From contig NZ_SMTT01000003.1 of the NCBI RefSeq assembly GCF_004357905.1, positions 1 through 64,000 on the forward strand: a DNA stretch of 64,000 nucleotides. Direction: 5' to 3'. The notes under the pieces are model-generated. The model was not told where the DNA came from and ran no database searches. It worked only from the letters and a program-made list of their open reading frames with translations. Numbering within the stretch: the first letter of the stretch is position 1; each line of letters starts with the position of its first letter. Below, piece after piece: positions 20,239-32,209 of this stretch. Source of the stretch: Campylobacter lari (lineage in GTDB: Bacteria; Campylobacterota; Campylobacteria; Campylobacterales; Campylobacteraceae). Made by a program: the position numbers and the translations under genes.

Positions 20239-21473
20239 ACCTCTACCCTATTTTTTCCATTAGCCTTAGCTAAATCTAATGCCTTTTGTGCGTTATTGAG
20301 CAAATCTTGCATTTGGCTTCCTTTACTACCAAAAGCAACCCCCACAGAGATGCTATAATCAACCTCGTCTAAAGCTATTAAAACGCTTTCTTTGGAAATA
20401 TTAACTCTTATATTTGAAAAAGCTTTTAAAGCCTCTTTATTGCTTATATTTTTTAAAGCAATGTAGAATTTACCATCTTCAATTCTAGTAGCTAAATCCA
20501 TACCACGAATTTGATCTTTAATCTTTTCGGCTGTATGTTTTATCACTCCATCACCGCAATCATAACTTAATTCATAATTAATTGTTGCAAGATTATCAAT
20601 ATCAATCAAAGCCAACGCCATTTCTTCATTTTCTTGTATATCTTCTAAATAATCTAAAAATCTTTTTTCAAAAGTAGCATAATCATCAAGTCCTGTTAAT
20701 AAATCTTTACCTAAACTATACTCATCTAGCAAAACACACTTTTGCATATAATCTAAACAATTATTTACTCTACAATTAAGTGATTCTTTTTGGAAAGGTC
20801 TAATCACATAATCATTCACACCTTTTCTAAAAGCTCTTGCTTCTAATGCATCATCTTTATCCCCAACCATAATCACACCAAGTTCTATTTTAGAATATTT
20901 TGAGCGAATTTCTACAAGTAAATCTTCCCCATTAATTACCGGCATAGTAGCATCGCAAATTACTAATTTTGTATCAGGATGATCACTTAAATAGCTTAGT
21001 GCCTCTTCCCCATGAGCTGCTGCTAAAACATTAAAAAGCTGATTGTTTAAGTTTTTCTTCATTTCTGCGCGTAAAGTTACATTTGCAATTGCTAAAATTA
21101 TCTTAGTTTTATTATTTTTTTGAAGCATTCTAATAGAATTTAACATTTCATTAATACAATCTTCACTTTCTTTTTGAATATAATTAATAATATCTTTTTC
21201 CATAAATTTTTTACGAGTTTGTCCGTCATTACTTCCTGTAAGAACAATAGCGGGGATATTTTTTTCTAAAACTACATCAACCACTTCACCATTAGGAGCA
21301 TCTGGTAAACAAAGATCTACAAAAGCCATAAAATAATCATTTTTTAATAAATCTTTTGCACTATTCATATCAAAAGCAACATCTACCTTTAATCCTAAAG
21401 TATTTTCTACTTTTTTTGCTAAAAGTTTAGTTAGCATCTTATTATCATCAATGATTAAAATTTTTTCTTCCAT
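20229..21473 (-). CDS. cbrR: CbrR-like response regulator (REC-REC-degenerate GGDEF)
   Basis: Architecture and context match Campylobacter CbrR, a regulator linked to bile-salt resistance. Receiver 1 (residues 1-115) is intact: Asp9/Asp10, acceptor Asp53, Thr79, Lys101. Receiver 2 (about 123-238) keeps acceptor Asp174 but has Ala-Asn (130-131) in place of the acidic pair, Gly at the Thr position and Arg225 for Lys. The GGDEF-like domain (about 250-414) has EDGKF at 332-336 in place of GGDEF, so cyclase activity is unlikely. It probably works as a signalling or dimerisation module. A minus-strand TATAAT (21510-21515) lies upstream. Confidence 0.85.
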   Translation of the reverse strand: MEEKILIIDDNKMLTKLLAKKVENTLGLKVDVAFDMNSAKDLLKNDYFMAFVDLCLPDAPNGEVVDVVLEKNIPAIVLTGSNDGQTRKKFMEKDIINYIQKESEDCINEMLNSIRMLQKNNKTKIILAIANVTLRAEMKKNLNNQLFNVLAAAHGEEALSYLSDHPDTKLVICDATMPVINGEDLLVEIRSKYSKIELGVIMVGDKDDALEARAFRKGVNDYVIRPFQKESLNCRVNNCLDYMQKCVLLDEYSLGKDLLTGLDDYATFEKRFLDYLEDIQENEEMALALIDIDNLATINYELSYDCGDGVIKHTAEKIKDQIRGMDLATRIEDGKFYIALKNISNKEALKAFSNIRVNISKESVLIALDEVDYSISVGVAFGSKGSQMQDLLNNAQKALDLAKANGKNRVEVCF

Positions 21474-21509
21474 GGTAAAACACTCTCTTTAAATAATTTT
21501 AAAAAACTA

Positions 21510-21515
21510 ATTATA
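21510..21515 (-). promoter_or_regulatory. putative -10 element upstream of cbrR
   Basis: Read on the minus strand the hexamer is TATAAT, about 37 bases upstream of the cbrR ATG, inside the 67-base gap after recN. It suggests cbrR-tatD and the following genes can be transcribed separately from recN. Confidence 0.45.
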
Positions 21516-21540
21516 TCATATTGAAATTTACTTTTTGTTT

Positions 21541-23055
21541 TTAAAGCAAAGTTCTAGTAAATTCTAAAGCTTCTTGGGTAATATTTTCCCCGCTTACCAT
21601 TCTAGCAAGTTCTTTTACTCTTTCTTCTTTTTCTATCTTTCTTACCCTACTTTCATTTCCTATTTTTTCTACTAGGAAGTGATTGCTTGCTTTTGATGAA
21701 AGCTGTGGTAAGTGTGAAATTGCAAAAATTTGATAAAACTTAGCAAGCTCTTTTAAAACTTCAGCTATACTCATTGCTTCTTTACCACTTAAATTTGCAT
21801 CAATTTCATCTAAAAATATTATCCCACTAGCTTTATTAGTAACATTACATTCAGTTGCGATAAAAGAAAGTCTTAAACGATTTATCTCACCTGAGCTTAA
21901 ATTTTTCAAACTAGCTTCATTTATATTTAAATTCACTTCATCTTTACCTAAAATACTCAAAGCACAATCTTTAAGCTCTAATTTAATCTCTTTCATATAA
22001 AGTTTTTCAAGATAAAAATTAAGTAATTTCTCAAGCTCTTTTAATCTTTTTTTGCGCAAAGTACTTAATTTTTGGCTTTTCTCATCTAAAAGTATTTTAG
22101 CATTTTGCACTTTCTCTTCTAATTCTTTTTTTTCAAAACTTAAATTTTCATAATGAGCTAATTCTGCTTTTTTCTTCTCTAAAGCTTCTAAAGCTTCTTC
22201 TATACTTCCATATTTTGAAATCAAAGAAGAAAGTTTTTCTATCCTATCAAGCACTTCTTCTATATCAAAATCAAAATCATCAAAACTTTGATTTTCCCAC
22301 ACCACCCTTAGTTCATTTAAACACTCTGAAAAAAATGAACTATCAACATCACTAATTTGCAAAGCTTCAATCACTGCTGATTCTAATTCAAAAATTTTGC
22401 TTGCCCTGTTCCAAGCTGCATCAATTTTGTCTTTTTTAGAAAGCCTTTTTTTTAAACTCATCAACTCATCAAATTCGCCTATTTTTGGGTTAATACTTTG
22501 GATTTTTTGTATTTCAAAGCTTGTAAATTCTTTTAATTCTTCTACCTTTTTTTCTTCTTCTTGAATTTTTTCTAATTTAATTTTATTTTCTATATATTCT
22601 TTATAAACATTTTTATATTCATTTAAAAAATCTTTAAATTTCTTATCTTCTTTTGATTGCATAAAATCAAGTAAGTTTAAAAATCTTTCATTTGAAAACT
22701 CATTATTTTCCTTAGCTGAAAGATATTTTACAAATTTCTTAGAAAGTAAGGCTAAATTCTTTTTTGAAATAAGTTGATTATTGACAAAATAACGCGAGCT
22801 TTTATCTTTTAAAAGTTTAAATACATTTAATTCTTCATTTTCAATGCCAAACTCATCTAATTCAAGCTCATCATTTAATAAAACTTCCACCATTTTAGCT
22901 TCGCTCTCACTTAAAGCAAATGCTGCTAAAATAGCCTTAAAAAGCACAGACTTTCCAGCACCACTTAAACCAGTAAAGACAGTAAGCCCCACTTCTAAGT
23001 CTAATTTTGCTTGTTTAAAACCTAAATTTTCTTTGATTAAAATACTTTCTATCAT
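21541..23055 (-). CDS. recN: DNA repair ATPase RecN
   Basis: An SMC-like ATPase acting in double-strand break repair. Walker A is [11 protein letters not shown] near residue 30; a long coiled coil spans the middle (about 140-350); the ABC signature [13 protein letters not shown] and Walker [14 protein letters not shown] follow, then the His-switch ISHLPQL. The 504-residue length is slightly short of the usual 550. I take the ATG at 23055 rather than the GTG at 23058; it overlaps the nadK stop as TGATG. Confidence 0.95.
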   Translation of the reverse strand: MIESILIKENLGFKQAKLDLEVGLTVFTGLSGAGKSVLFKAILAAFALSESEAKMVEVLLNDELELDEFGIENEELNVFKLLKDKSSRYFVNNQLISKKNLALLSKKFVKYLSAKENNEFSNERFLNLLDFMQSKEDKKFKDFLNEYKNVYKEYIENKIKLEKIQEEEKKVEELKEFTSFEIQKIQSINPKIGEFDELMSLKKRLSKKDKIDAAWNRASKIFELESAVIEALQISDVDSSFFSECLNELRVVWENQSFDDFDFDIEEVLDRIEKLSSLISKYGSIEEALEALEKKKAELAHYENLSFEKKELEEKVQNAKILLDEKSQKLSTLRKKRLKELEKLLNFYLEKLYMKEIKLELKDCALSILGKDEVNLNINEASLKNLSSGEINRLRLSFIATECNVTNKASGIIFLDEIDANLSGKEAMSIAEVLKELAKFYQIFAISHLPQLSSKASNHFLVEKIGNESRVRKIEKEERVKELARMVSGENITQEALEFTRTLL

Positions 23056-23885
23056 CACTTACCCCAATTTAACTTTTCTTTTAAAACTTGGAAATAATCT
23101 CTATCTTTTTTATGTATAAAACTAAGTTCTTTTTTACTAAGTCCTATAAGAATTTTATCATATTCTTTAGGATCAACCACTTCTTGCCCGTCTAAATACA
23201 ACAAACAATGCTCAACTTTTAGCTCAAGCTCGAAACCATAAGGCAAAACTATAGGCCTTTGAGTTAGAGAATGAGAACAAACCGGAGTTAGAACAAAAAT
23301 TTCACTCCAAGGATGTACTATAGGCCCACCTGCGCTAATATTATAAGCAGTTGAACCACTTGAACTAGCTATAATCAAACCATCTCCATAATAAGCATTA
23401 AAAAGTTTATTTTCAAAAAAAACTTCCACATTTGCCATTAAAGCATTATCACGAGAAAAAACCGCGTCATTAAAAGCAAATTTTTTAATGATTTTATTCT
23501 TTTTACAAAGCGTTATTTGAAGCATTTTAGCTTTTTCTATTTTAAAATCATTTTTAAAAAAATCTTTAAAAAAACTTTCTACTTCATTAAAAGAAAAAGC
23601 AGTTAAAAAACCTAAATTTCCTGCATTTATCCCTAAAATAGGCTTTTTTGCTTGATAAGCTTGCCTACATAAAGACAAAAGCGTGCCGTCCCCACCTAGA
23701 GAAATTAAAAAATCTAATTTCTGTAAATCTTTAAGATTATTTTTTTTCTGATCTAATAGCACAAGCTCTATATTTTTTTGCAAAAAAATTGTTTTTAAAA
23801 AAGCAATTTGCTCATTTAAATTTGTATTTAACCTGCAAAATAAGCCTACTTTTTGAATTTTTTCTATATTTATACATTTTTTCAT
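23055..23885 (-). CDS. nadK: NAD kinase NadK
   Basis: Phosphorylates NAD to NADP. The 276-residue protein has the diagnostic LGGDGTLLS motif (residues about 78-86), FNDAVFSR, and the glycine-rich [16 protein letters not shown]. The C-terminal half is the beta-sandwich domain of the family. The ATG at 23885 lies only 7 bases from a minus-strand TATAAT, with no ribosome site between, so the mRNA may be leaderless. It overlaps recN, forming a nadK-recN unit. Confidence 0.95.
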   Translation of the reverse strand: MKKCINIEKIQKVGLFCRLNTNLNEQIAFLKTIFLQKNIELVLLDQKKNNLKDLQKLDFLISLGGDGTLLSLCRQAYQAKKPILGINAGNLGFLTAFSFNEVESFFKDFFKNDFKIEKAKMLQITLCKKNKIIKKFAFNDAVFSRDNALMANVEVFFENKLFNAYYGDGLIIASSSGSTAYNISAGGPIVHPWSEIFVLTPVCSHSLTQRPIVLPYGFELELKVEHCLLYLDGQEVVDPKEYDKILIGLSKKELSFIHKKDRDYFQVLKEKLNWGK

Positions 23886-23892
23886 AAAAAAA

Positions 23893-23898
23893 TTATAA
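23893..23898 (-). promoter_or_regulatory. putative -10 of nadK (leaderless start)
   Basis: TATAAT on the minus strand ends 7 bases before the nadK ATG. Transcription starting 6-8 bases downstream of the box would begin at or next to the start codon. The intervening bases are a T-run without purine-rich ribosome site. Confidence 0.45.
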
Positions 23899-23929
23899 CA
23901 AAACTTAGCTAAGCAAAAGAATAAAATAC

Positions 23930-23935
23930 TATAAT
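23930..23935 (+). promoter_or_regulatory. putative -10 of aspS-adk-ppa
   Basis: TATAAT 35 bases upstream of the aspS TTG start, in the 85-base gap divergent from nadK. AAGGA at 23960-23964 serves as the ribosome site. Confidence 0.5.
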
Positions 23936-23970
23936 AACAAAATTGAACAAAATTAAGCTAAGGAAAAATT

Positions 23971-25722
23971 TTGAGAACTCATTATAATACAGAGCTTAAC
24001 ATACAAAATGTTGGCGAGGAAGTAACATTATGTGGTTGGGTAAATTCTTACCGTGATCATGGAGGTGTAATTTTTATCGATCTTAGAGATCGTAGCGGAC
24101 TTATACAATTAGTATGTGATCCAGCAGATAATCAAGAAGCACATAATATAGCTTCATCAGTAAGAAATGAATATGTTTTAATAGCACAAGGAAAAATTCG
24201 CCCACGCGGTGAAGGACTTGTAAATCCAAAATTAAAAACCGGAGAAATAGAAGTTGTTATAAATAAACTTACTATTGAAAATGAAAGTGCTGTAGTACCT
24301 TTTGCTATAGGCGATGAAAGTGTAAATGAAGAATTAAGATTGAAATATAGATTTTTAGATTTAAGAAGCAAAAAACTTTATGATAATTTTGCTCTAAGAT
24401 CAACTGCTTGTATAGCAACAAGAAATTCTTTAGCAAAAATGGGATTTTTAGAGGTTGAAACCCCTATTTTAACCAAAGCTACCCCAGAAGGCGCAAGGGA
24501 TTATTTAGTACCATCACGCGTACATCAAGGTGAATTTTATGCCCTACCTCAAAGCCCTCAGCTTTTCAAACAACTTTTAATGTGTTCAGGATTTGATAGA
24601 TATTTTCAAATTGCAAAATGTTTTAGAGATGAGGATTTAAGAGCAGATCGCCAACCTGAATTTACTCAAATAGACATAGAAATGAGTTTTTGTGAGCAAA
24701 AAGATATCATAGCCATGGCAGAAAATTTACTTAAAGATATTTTCAAAGCTTGCGGAAAAGAAATTAGCATACCTTTTAGACAAATGAGTTACAAGGAAGC
24801 TATGGAAAATTATGGCTCTGATAAGCCTGATTTAAGATTTGATATGAAATTTATTGATGTGATTGATATTTTTGCAAAATCAAATAATGAAATTTTTGCA
24901 AATATTGCAAAAGACACGAAGAAAAATCGCATTAAAGCTTTAAGAGTTCCAAAAGGCGATACGATTTTTTCTAAACGCCAAATGCAAAGATTTGAAGAAT
25001 TTGTGCGTAAATTTGGAGCAGCAGGACTTGCATTTATACAAATGAAAGAAGATGGTCCTAAAGGCCCACTTTGTAAATTCTTTAGCGAAGAGGACTTAAA
25101 TGCTTTAATCCAAAGATGTGAATTAGAAGTTGGTGATGTAGTATTTTTTGGCGCAGGGATTAAAAAAACTGTGCTTGATTATATGGGCAGATTTAGATTA
25201 TTCCTTGCCGATGAAATGAAAATTATCGATGAGGATAAATTAGAATTCTTATGGGTTATTGATTTTCCTATGTTTGAGCAAAATGATGATGGAAGCTATT
25301 CTGCAATGCACCATCCATTTACTATGCCAAAAAATATTGATGAGCAAGACTTAGAAGAAATTAATTCTATTGCACATGATGTGGTGTTAAATGGTGTAGA
25401 ATTAGGTGGTGGTAGTATAAGAATTCACAAAAGTCCTATCCAACAAAAAGTATTTAAGCTTTTAAATATTGATGAAGAAGAACAAAGAAAGAAATTTGGC
25501 TTCTTACTTGATGCATTAAGTTTTGGAGCACCACCACATGGTGGTATAGCAATAGGCCTTGATAGACTTATCATGCTTTTAACAAAATCTTCAAGTATTA
25601 GAGAAGTTATAGCATTTCCTAAAACACAAAGAGCACAATGTCTTATGACTCAAGCTCCAAGCGAAGTAAGCAATGAACAAATGAGAGAACTAGGTATAAG
25701 ATTAAGGGAGAATACTAAATGA
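23971..25722 (+). CDS. aspS: aspartyl-tRNA synthetase AspS (TTG start)
   Basis: Class II synthetase, bacterial type of 583 residues with an N-terminal OB anticodon domain ([15 protein letters not shown]), class II motif 2 in [17 protein letters not shown], the bacterial GAD insertion and motif 3 [16 protein letters not shown]. The start is TTG at 23971: an in-frame stop lies 12 bases upstream and AAGGA is well placed. Campylobacter uses the GatCAB amidotransferase, so this enzyme is probably non-discriminating and also charges tRNA-Asn; that is family knowledge, not visible here. It overlaps adk by 4 bases. Confidence 0.95.
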   Translation: MRTHYNTELNIQNVGEEVTLCGWVNSYRDHGGVIFIDLRDRSGLIQLVCDPADNQEAHNIASSVRNEYVLIAQGKIRPRGEGLVNPKLKTGEIEVVINKLTIENESAVVPFAIGDESVNEELRLKYRFLDLRSKKLYDNFALRSTACIATRNSLAKMGFLEVETPILTKATPEGARDYLVPSRVHQGEFYALPQSPQLFKQLLMCSGFDRYFQIAKCFRDEDLRADRQPEFTQIDIEMSFCEQKDIIAMAENLLKDIFKACGKEISIPFRQMSYKEAMENYGSDKPDLRFDMKFIDVIDIFAKSNNEIFANIAKDTKKNRIKALRVPKGDTIFSKRQMQRFEEFVRKFGAAGLAFIQMKEDGPKGPLCKFFSEEDLNALIQRCELEVGDVVFFGAGIKKTVLDYMGRFRLFLADEMKIIDEDKLEFLWVIDFPMFEQNDDGSYSAMHHPFTMPKNIDEQDLEEINSIAHDVVLNGVELGGGSIRIHKSPIQQKVFKLLNIDEEEQRKKFGFLLDALSFGAPPHGGIAIGLDRLIMLLTKSSSIREVIAFPKTQRAQCLMTQAPSEVSNEQMRELGIRLRENTK

Positions 25723-26291
25723 AACAATTATTTTTAATCATAGGCGCACCAGGTAGTGGTAAAACAACCGATGCAAGCATTATAGCTACAGATGATGCAA
25801 ATATTACTCATTATTCTACAGGTGATTTGCTAAGAGCAGAAGTGGCTAGTGGAAGCGAACTTGGAAAGACTATTGATAGTTTTATTTCTAAAGGAAATTT
25901 GGTTCCTTTGGAAGTGGTAGTTAATACTATCATCACTGCTTTAAAAAATGCACCAACTAATACTATATTAATAGATGGTTATCCAAGAAGTGTTGAGCAA
26001 ATGCTTGAGTTTGATAAGGTATTAAAAAATCAAAGTGAAGTAATTTTAAAAGGTGTGATAGAAGTTAAAGTTAGCGAAGAAGTTGCTAGAGAAAGAGTTT
26101 TAGGGCGTGCTAGAGGTGCTGATGATAACGAAGAAGTTTTTAATAATAGAATGAAAGTTTATTTAGAACCTTTAGAAGAAATAACAAATTTTTATACTAA
26201 AGAAAATATCCACCATGTAATCAATGGTGAAAGAAGTATTGAAGCTATCGTAGCCGATATGAAAAATTTAATCAATGATTTATTAAAATAA
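25719..26291 (+). CDS. adk: adenylate kinase (short-LID form)
   Basis: Interconverts ATP+AMP and 2 ADP. P-loop [11 protein letters not shown] at residues 8-18, AMP site [11 protein letters not shown] and GYPRSVEQM, and [17 protein letters not shown] as a short LID without the roughly 30-residue zinc-type insertion, explaining the 190-residue length. Start ATGA overlaps the aspS stop; ppa follows 10 bases later, forming aspS-adk-ppa. Confidence 0.95.
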   Translation: MKQLFLIIGAPGSGKTTDASIIATDDANITHYSTGDLLRAEVASGSELGKTIDSFISKGNLVPLEVVVNTIITALKNAPTNTILIDGYPRSVEQMLEFDKVLKNQSEVILKGVIEVKVSEEVARERVLGRARGADDNEEVFNNRMKVYLEPLEEITNFYTKENIHHVINGERSIEAIVADMKNLINDLLK

Positions 26292-26301
26292 AGGATAAAA
26301 A

Positions 26302-26820
26302 ATGGATATTAGCAAAATCAAAGTTGGAGAAGTACCAAATAAACTTAATGCAGTTATTGAAATTCCTTATGGATCAAACATTAAATACGAACTTGACAAA
26401 GAAAGCGGAGCCATCATGGTTGATCGCGTGATGTATTCAGCTATGTTTTATCCAGCAAACTATGGTTTTATACCAAATACTCTTGCAGACGATGGCGATC
26501 CTATTGATGTTTTAGTATTAAATGAATATCCTATCCAAGCAGGAGCTGTGATTCCTTGTCGTTTAATAGGGGTATTATTAATGGAAGATGAAAGCGGTAT
26601 GGATGAAAAATTACTTGCTGTTCCTGTAAGTAAAATAGATCCAAGATATGATAATATTAAATGTTTAGATGATTTACCAAAAGCAAGCCTAGATAAAATC
26701 AAAAATTTCTTTGAAACATATAAAATGCTTGAGCCAAACAAATGGGTAAAAGTAAAAGAATTTGCAGGTATTGAAAAAGCAAGTGAAATTTTAAAAAATT
26801 CTATTAAAAATTATAAATAA
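26302..26820 (+). CDS. ppa: inorganic pyrophosphatase (soluble family I)
   Basis: Hydrolyses pyrophosphate, driving tRNA charging and polymer synthesis. The 172-residue protein has the family I metal site DDGDPIDVLVL, with further conserved residues in YPANYGFIPNTL and KWVKVKEF. It is co-transcribed with aspS and adk, both PPi- or nucleotide-linked. A small hairpin follows the stop. Confidence 0.95.
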   Translation: MDISKIKVGEVPNKLNAVIEIPYGSNIKYELDKESGAIMVDRVMYSAMFYPANYGFIPNTLADDGDPIDVLVLNEYPIQAGAVIPCRLIGVLLMEDESGMDEKLLAVPVSKIDPRYDNIKCLDDLPKASLDKIKNFFETYKMLEPNKWVKVKEFAGIEKASEILKNSIKNYK

Positions 26821-26823
26821 TCA

Positions 26824-26841
26824 AAGTCCTTTTGAGGACTT
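26824..26841 (+). other. intercistronic hairpin after ppa
   Basis: AAGTCCT (26824-26830), loop TTTG, AGGACTT (26835-26841): a perfect 7-bp stem starting 3 bases after the ppa stop and just before the ribosome site of the next gene. No T-run follows, so it is more likely an mRNA stabiliser or partial attenuator than a terminator. Confidence 0.55.
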
Positions 26842-26856
26842 CACAAAGGATAAAAA

Positions 26857-27894
26857 ATGAAAAGTATTATTGCTTTTAGTATAGCTTTTGTGGTGCTAAT
26901 AGGCGCTAGTATTGGTTTTTATATGTGGTATTTTGAAGATGATTCAAATACTTATGTATATGATTATAAAAAAAGTAGTTCTTATCAAAGCTACACTCCG
27001 CCAAGTACTCAATACAATCAAGAAAGAAATAATATAAGTGATAATACTTATTATCCATCACAGCAAATAAATCCGGAGTCTTTAAAAGAAGAAACTCCGG
27101 TACAAAATAATCCTATCATAGATGAAAATACAAGCACTCAAGAAGTCGCACCAACAACCCAAACAAATATAGCTGAAGTTTCTAAAAATGAAACTATTAC
27201 TCCTAAAGTAGCCCAAGAAGAACAAAAAGTTCTCGTTGAAAACAACAAACAAACAAGTGTAAAAAAAGAAAAAACAACAAAATATAAAAATACTATGCAA
27301 GAATACATTACAAAAGGTAAAACTAGCAGATATGAACCAAGATTAAGTAATGATTTTGTTAAAGTTTATGTATTGGATGGAAAAAGTTTAAGTGATTATA
27401 GGGTTGATATGTTAAAAGAAATGATTAATCCTGTTAAAATTAATTCTCAAGATTACAATTTAACTATTTTTATCGATATGCTTTCAAATGACAATATGAA
27501 ACTAAGCATATATAATAAAGATATTGTTTTTGCTAAAAATAAGAAAAAATACAATTATGTAGATGTTAAAATTTCTGATTTGAAATTTTTATTTGAAAGA
27601 AATGGATATAGTGAATACAGCAATGAAAATCTACTTGAAAAAATCAATCAAAATCTAGCAAGAGAAGATATACTCAAAAGAGTTAAAATTCAAGGTTATG
27701 CAGACGATAGAGGTAGTACTTTTGCAAACTATATGATAGGATTAAATAGAGCAATGAATGTGGCTAAACATTTCTTTAGTTTTACTGAGGTTATAGAAAT
27801 AGAATCTTTGGGAAAAGACACCTATCCTACTAAAGATAAGTCTGATTCTCAAAGACAAAATAATCGTAAAGTAGAAATTAGTTTTTATAACTAA
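26857..27894 (+). CDS. membrane-anchored protein with C-terminal OmpA-like domain
   Basis: A 345-residue protein with a signal-anchor helix at residues 4-23, a long low-complexity linker rich in Ser, Thr, Asn, Gln and Pro (about 30-150), and a C-terminal OmpA-like peptidoglycan-binding domain (about 265-345): IQGYADDRGST, then GLNRAMNVAKHFF and the closing SQRQNNRKVEISF. The expected role is tethering the inner membrane or an envelope complex to peptidoglycan, as in MotB- or TolR-type anchors. No other domain is recognisable in residues 150-260. ppa lies upstream, and its stop codon is embedded in a hairpin. Confidence 0.7.
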   Translation: MKSIIAFSIAFVVLIGASIGFYMWYFEDDSNTYVYDYKKSSSYQSYTPPSTQYNQERNNISDNTYYPSQQINPESLKEETPVQNNPIIDENTSTQEVAPTTQTNIAEVSKNETITPKVAQEEQKVLVENNKQTSVKKEKTTKYKNTMQEYITKGKTSRYEPRLSNDFVKVYVLDGKSLSDYRVDMLKEMINPVKINSQDYNLTIFIDMLSNDNMKLSIYNKDIVFAKNKKKYNYVDVKISDLKFLFERNGYSEYSNENLLEKINQNLAREDILKRVKIQGYADDRGSTFANYMIGLNRAMNVAKHFFSFTEVIEIESLGKDTYPTKDKSDSQRQNNRKVEISFYN

Positions 27895-27900
27895 TTTCTA
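27872..27900 (+). terminator. hairpin overlapping the stop of the OmpA-like gene
   Basis: TAGAAATTAGTT (27872-27883), loop TTTAT, AACTAATTTCTA (27889-27900) is a perfect 12-bp inverted repeat, with the stop codon in the right arm. The downstream tract is only moderately T-rich, so termination may be partial. valS starts 68 bases further on. Confidence 0.5.
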
Positions 27901-27968
27901 AATTTCAAAACTTCTTTAACAATTTTAAGCTAACATAACAATTTATTTTCATTCTCAAGGTAGCAATT

Positions 27969-30581
<2,613 letters not shown>

Positions 30582-30584
30582 TAA

Positions 30585-31541
30585 GTGATAAAAATACAAA
30601 ATCTTAAAAAATATTATGGCAAAGAATTAGTTATAAATGATGTTTCTTTGGAAGTTAAAGAAGGAGAAATTTATGCTCTTGTTGGACACAGCGGGGCAGG
30701 AAAATCAACTTTGCTAAGATGTATTAATGGTTTAGAAAATTATCAAAGCGGTAGTGTGGAAGTTTTTGGTAAAGAAATAGCTACTTTAAAAGAAAAAGAG
30801 TTAAGAGTATTTAGAAAAGATATAGGGATGATTTTTCAGCATTTTGCGCTTATGAGTAGAAAAAATGTATTTGAAAATGTAGCTATGCCTTTAGAAATTC
30901 ATAATTTTGACAAAAGCACAATTCAAAAAAGAGTTAATGAACTTTTAGATCTTGTGGGACTTTTAGCTAAAAGCAAAGCTTATCCAAATGAGCTAAGTGG
31001 TGGGCAAAAACAAAGAGTAGCCATAGCTAGAGCCCTTGCTTTAAATCCTAAAATTTTACTAAGTGATGAAGCTACTTCTGCGCTTGATCCAAATACTACA
31101 AATAATATTTTAGAACTTATTGCCAAAATCAATCAAGAATTTAACATCAGTGTAGTATTAGTAACCCATGAAATGGAAGCAGTAAAACAAATAGCACAAA
31201 AAGCTGTATTGCTAGAGCATGGACAAATCATAGGTCAAGGGAAAATCGAAGATTTATTCTTAAAACCAAGTGAAAAAATGCGTGAATTTCTAGGAGAAAG
31301 TGATTTTTTACCACAAAATGGAGTCAATGTGCGCTTATACTTTTGCAAAGAAAAGGCAAACCAAAGCATAATCACTCATATGGCTAGAAGTTTAAATATT
31401 GATTTTAATATAGTTTGGGGTAAGATAGAAAAACTAAACAACAATGCTTTGGGAAATTTGGTAATCAATATAGAAGCTAAAGATCAAGAAAAAGTTTTAA
31501 ATTATTTACAAGAAAATGGCGTTATTTGGGAGCTTGTGTAA
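30585..31541 (+). CDS. metN: methionine ABC transporter ATP-binding protein MetN
   Basis: ATPase of the MetNIQ importer. Walker [11 protein letters not shown]-loop MIFQHFALM, signature LSGGQKQR, Walker [14 protein letters not shown] and the His-switch VTHE. A C-terminal extension (about 240-318) is the NIL/C2 domain that senses cytoplasmic methionine and inhibits transport. The start is GTG at 30585, 3 bases after valS, with AAGG inside the valS end. Length 318 is slightly shorter than E. coli MetN (343). Confidence 0.9.
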   Translation: MIKIQNLKKYYGKELVINDVSLEVKEGEIYALVGHSGAGKSTLLRCINGLENYQSGSVEVFGKEIATLKEKELRVFRKDIGMIFQHFALMSRKNVFENVAMPLEIHNFDKSTIQKRVNELLDLVGLLAKSKAYPNELSGGQKQRVAIARALALNPKILLSDEATSALDPNTTNNILELIAKINQEFNISVVLVTHEMEAVKQIAQKAVLLEHGQIIGQGKIEDLFLKPSEKMREFLGESDFLPQNGVNVRLYFCKEKANQSIITHMARSLNIDFNIVWGKIEKLNNNALGNLVINIEAKDQEKVLNYLQENGVIWELV

Positions 31542-32206
31542 TGAACTTAGAAACAATTTTAAGAAATTTTGAAAATATACTTTATCCAGCATTACTAGAA
31601 ACTCTTTATATGAGTTTTACAGCCACTTTTTTAGCCTTTTTAATCGCACTTATCCCTGCAATTGTGCTTACTGTAACTGATAAAGGTGGCTTATGGGAAA
31701 ATAAAAGCATTTACAGTGTGCTTGATTTTATCATTAATATTTTAAGATCTTTTCCATTTTTAGTACTTATTGTAGTTTTAAGTCCTTTTACAAAATATCT
31801 CATTGGTATTAGCATAGGAACAACTGCTACCATAGTACCACTTACCATAGGAATTGCACCTTATTTAGCCAAAATGATAGAAAGTGCTTTTAAAGAAATT
31901 GATCCTGCTATCATTGAAGCAGCAAGATCTTATGGAGCTAGTAAAACACAAATTATCTTTAAAGTTATGTTTAGCGAGGCTTTACCAAGTATTATTAATG
32001 GTATTACTTTAATTTTGATTATTGTTATTGGTTTTTCTGCTATGGCAGGAACTGTTGGTGGTGGTGGTTTAGGTGATGTGGCCATTCGCTATGGTTATGA
32101 GCGCTTTAGAACTGATATTATGATTCAAACTGTTGTGGTTTTAATTGTTTTAGTTCAAATCATACAATTTATAGGAAATATTCTTTATAAAATCACCAAA
32201 AGATAA
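31541..32206 (+). CDS. metI: methionine ABC transporter permease MetI
   Basis: A 221-residue permease with five predicted membrane helices and the EAA loop containing EAARSYGASKTQI, which docks on MetN. The ATG at 31541 overlaps the metN stop as TAATG; a TTG 15 bases upstream is open but has no support. It imports D- and L-methionine together with MetQ. Confidence 0.9.
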   Translation: MNLETILRNFENILYPALLETLYMSFTATFLAFLIALIPAIVLTVTDKGGLWENKSIYSVLDFIINILRSFPFLVLIVVLSPFTKYLIGISIGTTATIVPLTIGIAPYLAKMIESAFKEIDPAIIEAARSYGASKTQIIFKVMFSEALPSIINGITLILIIVIGFSAMAGTVGGGGLGDVAIRYGYERFRTDIMIQTVVVLIVLVQIIQFIGNILYKITKR

Positions 32207-32209
32207 ACA

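Noticed and set aside
31526-31540. TTG start for metI 15 bases upstream
   Set aside because: The ATG overlapping the metN stop (TAATG) is a typical coupled start; the extra residues match nothing in the family.
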